From Thermoanaerobaculia bacterium (GTDB taxonomy: Bacteria; Acidobacteriota; Thermoanaerobaculia; Gp7-AA8): a DNA stretch of 39,489 nt. The stretch is from contig JADGNY010000060.1 of assembly GCA_017883235.1 (NCBI GenBank), positions 1-39,489 of the forward strand, written 5' to 3'. Below are positions 6,760 through 15,252 of this stretch, in pieces. Positions within the stretch are counted from its first letter, which is position 1. Every line of letters begins with the position of its first letter. The notes under the pieces were generated by a model. That model was not told the origin of the DNA. It was given only the letters and a program-made list of their open reading frames with translations, and searched no databases. The translations under genes and the position numbers were made by a program.

Positions 6760-9700
6760 ATGCGGTTTTCTCTTCAGTCGCGGTCCTCGAGTGAACGGCG
6801 CTCATCGCGCCAGGGTATGCGCGCGTGTTTTCTTGCGATCACACTGTTACTGCTCGGCGCACCGTTGGTCCAGGCGGCCGTCTCGACCGCGGAACACAAT
6901 GCGCTCGTTGACCTCTACAACAGCACAAGCGGGGCGAGCTGGACCACCAAAACGAACTGGATGGTCGCCGCGGACGAGTGCACCTGGTACGGCGTCATTT
7001 GCGATGCGGGGCATACGACCGTTCACACGATTGATCTTAGGGTCAACAATCTCAGCGGAACCCTGCCTGCGTCTTTGGGGAACCTGACCAGCTTATTCGC
7101 CCTCCTTCTGTTCAACAACCAGCTGAGCGGGAGCATCCCGGGCCAGCTGGGGAGCCTGACCAGCCTGACACAGCTCCAACTGTTCAACAACCAGCTGAGC
7201 GGGAGCATCCCGGCGCAGCTGGGGAACCTGACCAGCCTGCAATTCCTCATTTTGAGCAGCAATCATTTGAGCGGGAGCATCCCGGCGCAGTTGGGGAACC
7301 TGACCAGCCTGCAATACCTTTATCTGGCCGGCAACCAGCTGAGCGGGAGCATCCCGGCGCAGTTGGGGAGCCTGACCAGCCTGCAAATCCTCAGTCTGAG
7401 CGGCAACCAACTGAGCGGGAGCATCCCGCCGGAGCTGGGGAGCCTGACCAGCCTGCAAGACCTCTTTCTGAGCGGCAACCAACTGAGCGGGAGCATCCCG
7501 GCGCAGATGGGGAGCCTGACCAGCCTGCAAGAACTTTATCTGAGCGGAAACCAACTGAGCGGGAGCATCCCATCCGCACTGACGAACCTCACAAATCTGA
7601 TACCGGGTAACACCGACATTCGCTTGAACGCGCTGTACAGCACGGATCCGGCACTGACGTCATTCCTGAGCGCGAAGCAGCTAGGGGGAGACTGGCAGAG
7701 CACCCAGACCATCGCGCCAGTGAACCCGAGCACCTCGGGCGCGACTCCCAACGCGATGACCGTGAACTGGACCCCCATCGCCTACACCGCTGGCAGCGGG
7801 TTCTATCAGGTCCGGTACTCGACGACCGCTGGCGGCCCCTACACGCCGTTCGCGACGACGACATCGAGCAAGTCCTCCTCCTCGCTCATCGTCACCGGGC
7901 TTTCGCCGAACACGACGTACTACTTCGTCGTCAGCACGACAACACAGCCAAACGGTAACAACAGCAACACGGTCACGAGTGGGTTCAGCACGGAGGTATC
8001 GGGTCTAACAGCCTCAGGCTCTCCGCCAGTGGTAAGCGCCTTCACCGCCAGCCCATCAACGATCACGGCCGGGCAATCCAGCACCTTGAGCTGGACCACA
8101 ACAAACGCAACGACAGTCTCCATCAGCGGAGTCACGGGGACGCAACCAGCCAACGGTTCGGTTTCGGTTTCGCCCACGACCACGACGACCTACACGCTGA
8201 CGGCAACGGGACCGGGAGGGACAGCCACCGCCACGACGACGACCACGGTCAACCCTGCCCCGCCGCCCATCGTCGGTTCCTTCGCAGCCAGCCCATCGAC
8301 GATCACCGCCGGGCAGTCCAGCACCTTGAGCTGGACCACCACCAACACGACGTCGGTCTCGATCAGCGGGGTCACGGGGACACAACCAGCCAACGGCTCG
8401 GTTTCGGTCAGTCCGACGACCACGACGACCTACACCCTGACCGCAACGGGACCAGGAGGGACGGCCACCGCGACGACCACGATCACGGTCAACCCTGCCC
8501 CGCCCATCGTCGGTTCCTTCGCAGCCAGCCCCCCGGCGATCGCCGCAGGGCAGTCCAGCACACTGAGCTGGACGACCTCCAACACGGCGTCGGTCTCCAT
8601 CAGCGGAGTCGGACCGCAGCCGGTGAGCGGGTCGGTCTCGGTTTCGCCCACGACCACGACCACCTACACGCTGACGGCAACGGGACCGGGAGGGACGGCC
8701 ACTGCCTCGACAACGGTCACCGTCACGTCGGCGCCGCCCACGGTGACGTCATTCACGGCCAGCCCCGCGACGATCACCGCGGGGCAGTCCAGCACGTTGA
8801 GCTGGACGACCACCAACACGGCGTCGGTCTCCATCAGCGGAGTTGGAACGCAGCCGGTCAGCGGGTCAGTCTCGGTCTCGCCCACGACCACGACGACCTA
8901 CACGTTGACGGCAACGGGACCGGGAGGGACAGCCACCGCGACGACGACGATCACGGTCAACCCTGCCCCGCCCATCGTCGTTTCCTTCGCAGCCAGCCCC
9001 GCGACGATCACCCCAGGGCAGTCCAGCACCTTGAGCTGGACGACCACCAACACGGCCTCGCTCTCCATCAGCGGAGTTGGAACGCAGCCGGTCAGCGGGT
9101 CGGTCTCGGTTTCGCCCACGACCACGACGACCTACACGCTGACGGCAACAGGACCGGGAGGAACGGCCACCGCGACCAGGACGATCACGGTCAACCCTGC
9201 CCCGCCCACCGTCGTTTCCTTCGCAGCCAGCCCGGCGACGATCACCGCAGGGCAGTCCAGCACCTTGAGCTGGACCACCACCAACACGACGTCGGTCGCA
9301 ATCAGCGGAGTTGGCCCGCAGCCAGTGAGCGGGTCGGTCTCGCTTTCGCCCACGACCACGACGACCTACACGCTGACGGCAACAGGACCGGGAGGGACGG
9401 CCACCGCGGAAACCACGGTGACGGTCTTTGCCGCCTTCAACAGGCTGCAGTTGCTCCTGCCCGGTGAGATCGCGGTACCCGGGGCGCCGACCGGGAAAGT
9501 TGGCGTTCCCGCAACGCAGGTCGCTGGAGTCCCGTTCACCGTCATCGTGAATGGAGTGGACTCGAGCTTCAACCTGATGACCGGCGCAACGGACACAGTC
9601 AGACTCACCGGTAGCGACTCCGAGGCCACGCTCCCGCCAAGTGCTCCACTTCTAGGCGGAACCAGGACCTTCACTGTGACGCTCCGAGCCAGGAAGAGCC

Positions 9701-11991
9701 AGACGATTACCGCGTCCGACGTAACCGATCCGAGCAAGAGTCCCAGCACCTCTCCACCCTTCGCCGTCATCGCGGTCAACGATGCCGCGGTGGCCGTCGC
9801 TTCATTTCCCTCAGGGATGGTGGCTCCGACCGGCACGGCGGTGGCGAACGACAGCTATGTCCTCATCAATACGGGAGGGACGCCGACGACGATCACCCTC
9901 ACGCAGTCGGGGACCTTCTTCACCCAATCGCCGGCCAGTTTCACGCTTCAACCCGGAAAAACGCAGCGGATCGCGCTGCACAGCATCGCCCAGCCGGCCG
10001 GCGTCTATGAAGGAGTATCGATCCCGAGCGGCGATGGAGTCCCTGAAGGACTGACCGTTCCCGTGCGGCTGCTATCGGCCACTCCGCGGGCCGGTACCGT
10101 GAGCGCTGCTCCCACAGAATGGCGAACCGATGTCTCCGCCGATCTGGGGACGAATCCGACAGGCACAGTCGAGTTCACGAACCCCGGCAGCGCGACGCTC
10201 GAGGGAATCCTCGTCTCCGACTCGCCATGGCTCATTCCACAGCCAGGAGTGATCAGCATTCCGCCCGGGCAGACTGTCACGGTCAGCTTCACAATCGATC
10301 GATCGATGCGGCCTGACGGCGGCGCCGCCGGCTCGATTACCGGAAAGCTCAGCCTCGTCTTTCTCGCCGGCACGGGTCCAAGCGCTCTTTTTGGACACGT
10401 TACGCCGAACGACAACACGCCGCAGACCGGACAGGCGTCGGTCAGCGTCGTCGATGTCGCCAAGCCGCCCGTGGCGCCGGGAACGATCCCGCCACTCGGC
10501 GTTGGCGAAGTGGCCCTCCTCGTCAGCGGCCTCCGGCATGGAAGCGGTGTCAAGGCCGATCTCGCGTTCGTCAACACCGGCTTGCCGTCGTCGTTGAATG
10601 ACCTGAAGCTGTACTACGTCTCGCCTTCGGCGGCTTCGCTGGCCTCGGCGATTGGTCAGCTCCAGCCCAGCATCTCAGTCAGTCTCGCGGACGTGGTCAA
10701 GAATGTGTTCGGACGCGACGGCGAGACCGGAGGCGTACTGCTTCGCAGCACGAAAATCGATCTTGTTTCCTTGAGCGCGATGCGGCTGAACACATCGAGC
10801 CCGCGTGGAACCTACGCGAGCTCGTTGCCGGTCTTTCGCTCGGACCGCAGCATGGCGGCGGGGAACACGGTCTTTCTGGCTGGCCTGAAGAAAGAGAACG
10901 GCTTTCACACGAACGTCTGCCTGCAGGAGGCGGCCGGAGCGGCGGGGTCTGTGAAGATCGATTTTCTCGACGCCCATGGAACGCCAATCGGCACGCGGGC
11001 ACCGGACGCGCTTTCTCCTTTTGGGTTCCTCGAGATCGCGGACGCGGCGCCAGCCGGAGCAACGGCCGCGCGGATCACCAGCCTCGGGCCATCACAGTCG
11101 CGAATCGTGGCGTACGGTCTGGCCATTGACGAGGTCACCGGTGACAGTTGGGGCCTCGTTGACTGGAGCAGCCTTTTCGCCGCTCAAGCAACCGAGCCAA
11201 GCGTGTTGCCTCTGGCCGGCGGCGGCGCAGGAGCGAGAGCGCAAACCGATCTGGCTCTGGTGAACAAAACCCCGGCGGTCAATCTCGTGACATTGAAGTA
11301 CACGACGAGCGGATCGAACCGGCGCCACGCCGCGCGGCCCAGTGGGTTCTCGACCGGACCGTCAGCCACCCCCGAAGCGCTCATCGAACAGACCCAAACC
11401 ATCGCCCTGGATCCGCTCAGCTCGACGACGATCAGCGATCTGCTCTCCACCAGGTTCGGCGTGCCAAGCGACAGCATCGGCTATCTCACCATCACGCCGG
11501 CGGCCGGCGTGGCCATCACCGCGCGCACGTATCGGTCTTCCGCCCAGCCAGGAACGGCAGGCACGGGCGTTGCGGCCGTCCCGGTTTCCTCAACGCTCAC
11601 CGCCGGTCAGGCGAAGTACTTCGCCGGAATCGAAGACGCCTCCCCAGCCAGCATCACCGCAAGTGCGCCTGCAACCTACCGCACCAACCTCGGTCTCATC
11701 GAAACGGCGGGACAGCCGGTAAGCGTGCGCGTCACGATGCGGTACTCCTTCCCGGCGGGGATGCTGGTCTCCGGCCATGCGGAGAGCGCCCAAGACTTCG
11801 TTCTGTCGCCGGGCCAGTTCCTCCTGGTGACTGACGCGGCGGCGACGATCATCGGCGGCGCGCGCAGCTCATTCGGCGATCTCCACAACGTGCAGATCGA
11901 GATCCGGGTCACGGACGGCAACGGCAGAGTCCTGCCCTTCCTTCAGTCCATCGACAACGGGACCGGCGACGTGATCCTGCGCACGGACTAA
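6760..11991 (+). CDS. Giant secreted LRR / FN3 / Ig-repeat surface protein, 1743 aa
   Basis: The ATG at 6760 is preceded by GGAGG (6750-6754, spacing 5), which decides against the upstream ATG at 6694. A signal peptide with a long basic n-region ends near ALVQAA-type residue 40. Residues about 91-282 are leucine-rich repeats of the plant-like 24-residue type (consensus LSGSIPxxLGxLTSLxxLxL). A fibronectin-III-like domain (about 326-420) follows, then six Ig-like domains of 78-80 aa (about 422-890; core TITAGQSSTLSWTT ... SVSPTTTTTYTLTATGPGG). The remaining 850 residues are beta-rich with no recognised anchor (no LPXTG, no PEP-CTERM, no type IX sorting domain visible). Probable role in adhesion or binding at the cell surface; the ligand is unknown. 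It lies between clpA and aat. Confidence 0.9.
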   Translation: MRFSLQSRSSSERRSSRQGMRACFLAITLLLLGAPLVQAAVSTAEHNALVDLYNSTSGASWTTKTNWMVAADECTWYGVICDAGHTTVHTIDLRVNNLSGTLPASLGNLTSLFALLLFNNQLSGSIPGQLGSLTSLTQLQLFNNQLSGSIPAQLGNLTSLQFLILSSNHLSGSIPAQLGNLTSLQYLYLAGNQLSGSIPAQLGSLTSLQILSLSGNQLSGSIPPELGSLTSLQDLFLSGNQLSGSIPAQMGSLTSLQELYLSGNQLSGSIPSALTNLTNLIPGNTDIRLNALYSTDPALTSFLSAKQLGGDWQSTQTIAPVNPSTSGATPNAMTVNWTPIAYTAGSGFYQVRYSTTAGGPYTPFATTTSSKSSSSLIVTGLSPNTTYYFVVSTTTQPNGNNSNTVTSGFSTEVSGLTASGSPPVVSAFTASPSTITAGQSSTLSWTTTNATTVSISGVTGTQPANGSVSVSPTTTTTYTLTATGPGGTATATTTTTVNPAPPPIVGSFAASPSTITAGQSSTLSWTTTNTTSVSISGVTGTQPANGSVSVSPTTTTTYTLTATGPGGTATATTTITVNPAPPIVGSFAASPPAIAAGQSSTLSWTTSNTASVSISGVGPQPVSGSVSVSPTTTTTYTLTATGPGGTATASTTVTVTSAPPTVTSFTASPATITAGQSSTLSWTTTNTASVSISGVGTQPVSGSVSVSPTTTTTYTLTATGPGGTATATTTITVNPAPPIVVSFAASPATITPGQSSTLSWTTTNTASLSISGVGTQPVSGSVSVSPTTTTTYTLTATGPGGTATATRTITVNPAPPTVVSFAASPATITAGQSSTLSWTTTNTTSVAISGVGPQPVSGSVSLSPTTTTTYTLTATGPGGTATAETTVTVFAAFNRLQLLLPGEIAVPGAPTGKVGVPATQVAGVPFTVIVNGVDSSFNLMTGATDTVRLTGSDSEATLPPSAPLLGGTRTFTVTLRARKSQTITASDVTDPSKSPSTSPPFAVIAVNDAAVAVASFPSGMVAPTGTAVANDSYVLINTGGTPTTITLTQSGTFFTQSPASFTLQPGKTQRIALHSIAQPAGVYEGVSIPSGDGVPEGLTVPVRLLSATPRAGTVSAAPTEWRTDVSADLGTNPTGTVEFTNPGSATLEGILVSDSPWLIPQPGVISIPPGQTVTVSFTIDRSMRPDGGAAGSITGKLSLVFLAGTGPSALFGHVTPNDNTPQTGQASVSVVDVAKPPVAPGTIPPLGVGEVALLVSGLRHGSGVKADLAFVNTGLPSSLNDLKLYYVSPSAASLASAIGQLQPSISVSLADVVKNVFGRDGETGGVLLRSTKIDLVSLSAMRLNTSSPRGTYASSLPVFRSDRSMAAGNTVFLAGLKKENGFHTNVCLQEAAGAAGSVKIDFLDAHGTPIGTRAPDALSPFGFLEIADAAPAGATAARITSLGPSQSRIVAYGLAIDEVTGDSWGLVDWSSLFAAQATEPSVLPLAGGGAGARAQTDLALVNKTPAVNLVTLKYTTSGSNRRHAARPSGFSTGPSATPEALIEQTQTIALDPLSSTTISDLLSTRFGVPSDSIGYLTITPAAGVAITARTYRSSAQPGTAGTGVAAVPVSSTLTAGQAKYFAGIEDASPASITASAPATYRTNLGLIETAGQPVSVRVTMRYSFPAGMLVSGHAESAQDFVLSPGQFLLVTDAAATIIGGARSSFGDLHNVQIEIRVTDGNGRVLPFLQSIDNGTGDVILRTD
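7050..7600 (+). repeat. 72-bp coding repeats (LRR units)
   Basis: About eight near-identical 72-bp units encode the LRRs, each with the string CTGAGCGGGAGCATCCCG. Differences are concentrated at the variable positions of the repeat, and synonymous divergence is low. This suggests recent amplification or gene conversion. Confidence 0.85.
8023..9430 (+). repeat. Six 234-240 bp coding repeats (Ig-like domains)
   Basis: Six consecutive units share long identical stretches, for example CAGTCCAGCAC and GACGACCTACAC. The first two are 240 bp (TGTQPANGS variant) and the last four 234 bp (GPQPVSGS or GTQPVSGS variant), so two lineages of the repeat are adjacent. Copy number could change easily by recombination and may be mis-assembled. 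Confidence 0.85.
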
Positions 11992-12102
11992 TCCATCAGA
12001 TCGCGTCTTCTTCTACCACTGCCTCAAGACCGTCTATCCCATCGTGGAGCTGCCAGAGACTTCACAAGCGCCGAACGCGGCGACAGCGTTGGCGCCCGCG
12101 GC

Positions 12103-12108
12103 GATAAT
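12103..12108 (+). promoter_or_regulatory. Candidate -10 (GATAAT) 9 nt before aat
   Basis: GATAAT matches five of six positions of TATAAT and ends 9 nt before the aat ATG. There is no Shine-Dalgarno between them. Confidence 0.35.
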
Positions 12109-12117
12109 CGTCGCGGC

Positions 12118-12759
12118 ATGTCCCGCTTTCCCGATCCTCGCTACGCCCGCGGCGACGTCGTTGCCATCGGAGACGATCTGCGCGTGGAGACGCTGCGCGA
12201 CGCGTACAGGCACGGCATCTTTCCGTGGCCGCATGAGAATCTGCCGATGCCGTGGTTTTCGCCGCGCCGGCGGACGGTGATCGTCTTCGACGATCTGCAT
12301 GTCGGCCGTTCTTTGCGAAAAGCGGAGCGGCGAAGCGGCTTCACGTACACGATCGATCGCGCATTCGACGACGTCATCGCCTCCTGCGCAGGGTCGCCGC
12401 GCGGCGAGGAGACGGGGACGTGGATCGGTCCGGAGATCATCGCCGCGTATACCGACCTTCATCGCGCCGGCGACGCCCATAGCGTGGAGGTCTGGCGCGA
12501 TGACGTGTTGATCGGCGGGCTGTACGGCATCGACGCCGGCGGAGCCTTCACCGGCGAGTCGATGTTTCACCGCGTCGCCGACGCCTCGAAGCTGGCCCTG
12601 CTCTTTCTCATCGAGCATCTCCGCACCCGCGGCGCGACCTGGATCGATTGCCAGGTGACGACACCGCATATGGCCGCCCTCGGCGCGCGGGAGATTCCCC
12701 GCGCGCGATTTCTGGATATGCTGGCCGAGGCGCAGGCAAAGAGACGGTCGTTGTTTTAG
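12118..12759 (+). CDS. aat: Leucyl/phenylalanyl-tRNA--protein transferase
   Basis: Aat transfers Leu or Phe from its aminoacyl-tRNA to proteins with N-terminal Arg or Lys, creating the primary N-degron read by ClpS. The 213-aa product is the normal length and shows the family signatures in order: AYRHGIFPWPHE (about 28-40), WFSPRRR, GTWIGPEIIAAYTDLHRAG with the following AHSVEVW, GGLYGIDAGGAFTGESMFHR, ASKLALLFLIEHL and WIDCQVTTPHMAALGAREIPR. It is cytosolic. With clpS and clpA in the same 10.6 kb, the window holds the whole substrate-tagging and recognition part of the Leu/N-degron pathway. Confidence 0.96.
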   Translation: MSRFPDPRYARGDVVAIGDDLRVETLRDAYRHGIFPWPHENLPMPWFSPRRRTVIVFDDLHVGRSLRKAERRSGFTYTIDRAFDDVIASCAGSPRGEETGTWIGPEIIAAYTDLHRAGDAHSVEVWRDDVLIGGLYGIDAGGAFTGESMFHRVADASKLALLFLIEHLRTRGATWIDCQVTTPHMAALGAREIPRARFLDMLAEAQAKRRSLF

Positions 12760-13082
12760 CGCGCCGTTGGCGCGACGCGTTTCGGTTGTTTGCGGGCTCC
12801 CGCTTGCGCATAGCCGGTGGACGACAGGGCTAACACCCGTGAACGATGTAGCCTTGACGGGTGGCACGACTCTGCTAACCCTCATGAGGGGTGCAACGAA
12901 TGTTGCAACTGTTGAAGTAGGTCGTCGGAAGTGGCGGCTTATCAACGGGTTACAAGCGGCCAAGGAACAATTGGCTGCGAGCTGTGCCTCCGTCGAGGAA
13001 CGTGAGTTACCAGATTACCAACACTGCGGGCGTTCTCGAAATGACGCCCTCATTGCGATAGAAAGCGGACGTCCGCGTCGAA
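12760..13082. other. Gene-free stretch with small palindromes
   Basis: An open frame crosses this 323-bp stretch but has no recognisable protein features. It contains CCCTCATGAGGG, GCAAC-GAAT-GTTGC and GCGGACGTCCGC (13065-13076). TAGCC (12811-12815), GGCTA (12828-12832) and TAGCC (12849-12853) compete for pairing, and ACCCGT (12835-12840) can pair across them with ACGGGT (12857-12862). The first 50 bp loosely resemble a decayed AGACAAC element read on the minus strand. Confidence 0.5.
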
Positions 13083-13799
13083 TTACGGTATCGAATAGCT
13101 GGAAGCGCCGCTGGCGTGCTTCGGCCCTGCATAGGTCCATGCAATCTTCCAAGTGTGCCCATGAACGAACGCATTGGGCTGTTGGGTAAATTTAGCGTCG
13201 GCGGTCAATGAGGAGCCAAAAGGCGACTTCTTGGTCAACACTTCGACCAACACGTTGTCACGATAAAGCTGGGCAGTATAGGTCCACTGTTGCGTATGAT
13301 AGCTGAGATTATCAATAAGCTCGAACGTGGTAAACAAAGGTGTACTCGTTATTTGCGTATGTTGTTGCGTGTTGTTGTTCACCGCGACCAACGCATTATT
13401 AATCCTTATAGCAGCGTCTGGGTAGAGGGGCTGAATGAAAGACAACGATCCTGCTGCTGGCAAAGTAGTAGAATGACAAGTCATGGTCCATGCCGTAGAC
13501 CACGGCCGCGTTCCAACGCACGAGTACGCCGCAATACTCCCCCAATGCGCCGCCTGGCAAACGTTGTTATAATTTGACGCATTCCCCATCCAGCTGGCGA
13601 CTGTTTGAGAACAAAGATCATGGCAAATGCTGTCATGTCCAGTCTGTCCACCAAAGCTGGCGATTGCCCCAAAATCTTTATAGGGGCTTGAAGTGGGCCC
13701 AAGCCGACACCAGCAGCTAGCCTTTGCATAAGCAGCGGACGGCAGAACGGCGACCGCAAAAGTCACGGCGCACCACAACATCATTTTGAATCGATACAT
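13083..13799 (-). CDS. Secreted Cys-rich protein of unknown function, 238 aa
   Basis: GGAGGT precedes the ATG at 13799 with good spacing; an in-frame TTG 15 nt upstream is rejected because the Shine-Dalgarno lies inside that extension. A signal peptide (MYRFKMMLWCAVTFAVAVLP, cleavage after AYA) is followed by a Cys-rich segment (CWC, CHDLC and three later Cys within about 75 residues), probably disulfide-bonded outside the cytoplasm. The C-terminal half is beta-rich and polar. I recognise no family. Base composition is clearly lower in GC than the flanking aat and mrp genes, a hint of recent acquisition. Confidence 0.7.
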   Translation of the reverse strand: MYRFKMMLWCAVTFAVAVLPSAAYAKASCWCRLGPTSSPYKDFGAIASFGGQTGHDSICHDLCSQTVASWMGNASNYNNVCQAAHWGSIAAYSCVGTRPWSTAWTMTCHSTTLPAAGSLSFIQPLYPDAAIRINNALVAVNNNTQQHTQITSTPLFTTFELIDNLSYHTQQWTYTAQLYRDNVLVEVLTKKSPFGSSLTADAKFTQQPNAFVHGHTWKIAWTYAGPKHASGASSYSIP

Positions 13800-14154
13800 C
13801 GGATTTACCTCCAAGCTACATGACTTCGTCAGGAAATTTTCCTAGCAGAATTCCACAGGACAGTTCAGGCTTCACAACAGTTCCAATTCCAGCACGGGCT
13901 CCAAAGGGTTTTCGCGGAGGTACGACTTGATTCAATTTAGGTCCTCGCGCGACGGCAGGCAACGACTAACTTCGGAATGAGCAATTCTATCAGGCTCCGA
14001 CCGACACCCCCATCCGTCCGCGCTGCGACGACGGAGGATCGGTATCCGGTGGCACCTTGCGGCGTTTGCTACCGGGCTGTCCGGCACGCTTTCAGCGTGC
14101 ATCGGCGCGCGAGGCGCCGCAGACAACCGACAACCGACAACGCGCGCAGCGCAG
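13800..14154. other. Intergenic region with hairpin and repeat element
   Basis: No gene is visible. Upstream of the secreted gene lies the inverted repeat AGGAAATTTTCCT (about 13840-13852), a possible operator. GCACGC-TTTCA-GCGTGC (14084-14100) is a perfect hairpin of a kind common in bacterial REP elements. The stretch ends in a copy of the AGACAAC element that touches the mrp stop codon. Confidence 0.5.
14105..14154 (+). repeat. AGACAAC mini-hairpin element, copy a
   Basis: Order on the plus strand: GGCGC-GCGAG-GCGCC hairpin, then the linker AGACAAC followed by two CGACAAC units, then GCGC-GCA-GCGC. The element ends directly at the stop codon of the leftward mrp gene. It has one more CGACAAC unit than the other copies. 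Confidence 0.8.
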
Positions 14155-15252
14155 TTAATGCGCGTGTGCCGGCTCACCTACCGCGTGCGTATGTCCCGCC
14201 GTCCCCGATTCCACCTGCTGCGCCACGGTGACAGCCAGTTGCCGGAACGCCTGTGCCGCGGCCGAGGTCGGATCGAGGATGACGATCGGCTCGCCGCTGT
14301 CGCCGCCGACGACGACCTTCGGATCGATCGGGATCTCGCCGAGGAACGGGACGCCGAGAAGCTCGGCAGTGCGGCGGCCGCCGCCATGGCCGAAGATCTC
14401 TTCACGCTCGCCGCAGTGGCGGCAGATGAAATAGCTCATGTTCTCGATGATGCCGAGCACCGGCACGTTCACCTTGCGGAACATCGCCAGCCCTTTGCGC
14501 GCGTCGATCAGCGCCACATCCTGCGGCGTCGTCACCACCACGGCGCCCGAGAGCGGCACCTTCTGGGTCAGCGTGAGCTGGGCGTCGCCCGTGCCGGGAG
14601 GGAGATCGATGATCATGAAGTCGAGCACGCCCCACTTCACATCGCTGAGGAACTGGTCGAGCGCCTTCATCACCATCGGCCCGCGCCAGATCACCGGCGT
14701 ATCGGGATCGGTGATGAGGCCGAGCGACATCGTCTTCACGCCGTGGTTCTCCATCGGAATGATCTTCTCGTCGCTCTCATCGATCTGCGGGCGGCCATGG
14801 AGTCCGAGCATCATCTGCTGCGACGGGCCGTAGATGTCGGCATCGAGCATCCCCACGGTGTAGCCGAGTCCGCGCAGCGCCAGGGCGAGGTTGGTGGAGA
14901 CGGTGGACTTACCGACGCCCCCTTTGCCGGAAGCGACGGCGATCTTGTACTTGACGCCGGAGAGGATCTGTTCGGCCGGATGTCCTCCCTGCGGTCCCGC
15001 GGCCTGCCGCGATCCGACGTCGACGTTCATGCGGACGTTCTCGACCCCGGGGACGGTGCGGACGGCGGCTTCGGCGTCGCGGCTGATCTGCGCGGCGGCG
15101 TTCTGGTTCTCGGTCTGGAAGCGCACGGTGAAGGAGACGTTCCCTCCCTCGACGCCGACGTCGTGGACGAACCCGAACGACACGATGTCGCGCGAGAGTC
15201 CCGGAAATTTGACGCCTTTGAGCGCCTCGAGAATCTGTTCCTTACTGGGCAT
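14155..15252 (-). CDS. apbC: Iron-sulfur cluster carrier protein Mrp/ApbC
   Basis: Mrp/ApbC proteins are cytosolic P-loop ATPases that bind and hand over Fe-S clusters. The 365-aa product has an N-terminal MIP18/DUF59 domain (about 1-80), the deviant Walker A SGKGGVGKS (108-116), the NBP35/Mrp signature region around IIDLPPGTGDAQLT (214-227), and the cluster-binding CxxC at C277-C280 (YFICRHCGE). The C-terminus is His-rich (GHTHAVGEPAHAH). The ATG at 15252 is preceded by GAGGAG; an in-frame alternative five codons upstream would remove that site. It overlaps the end of the LOG-family gene by 11 bp, so the two are co-transcribed. Confidence 0.95.
   Translation of the reverse strand: MPSKEQILEALKGVKFPGLSRDIVSFGFVHDVGVEGGNVSFTVRFQTENQNAAAQISRDAEAAVRTVPGVENVRMNVDVGSRQAAGPQGGHPAEQILSGVKYKIAVASGKGGVGKSTVSTNLALALRGLGYTVGMLDADIYGPSQQMMLGLHGRPQIDESDEKIIPMENHGVKTMSLGLITDPDTPVIWRGPMVMKALDQFLSDVKWGVLDFMIIDLPPGTGDAQLTLTQKVPLSGAVVVTTPQDVALIDARKGLAMFRKVNVPVLGIIENMSYFICRHCGEREEIFGHGGGRRTAELLGVPFLGEIPIDPKVVVGGDSGEPIVILDPTSAAAQAFRQLAVTVAQQVESGTAGHTHAVGEPAHAH

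Noticed and set aside
12034-12963. 309-codon minus-strand frame over aat
   Set aside because: It is the complement of aat plus intergenic sequence; aat has all family motifs.
12767-13189. 140-codon plus-strand frame after aat
   Set aside because: No ribosome site or protein-like pattern, and it overlaps the end of the convergent secreted gene.
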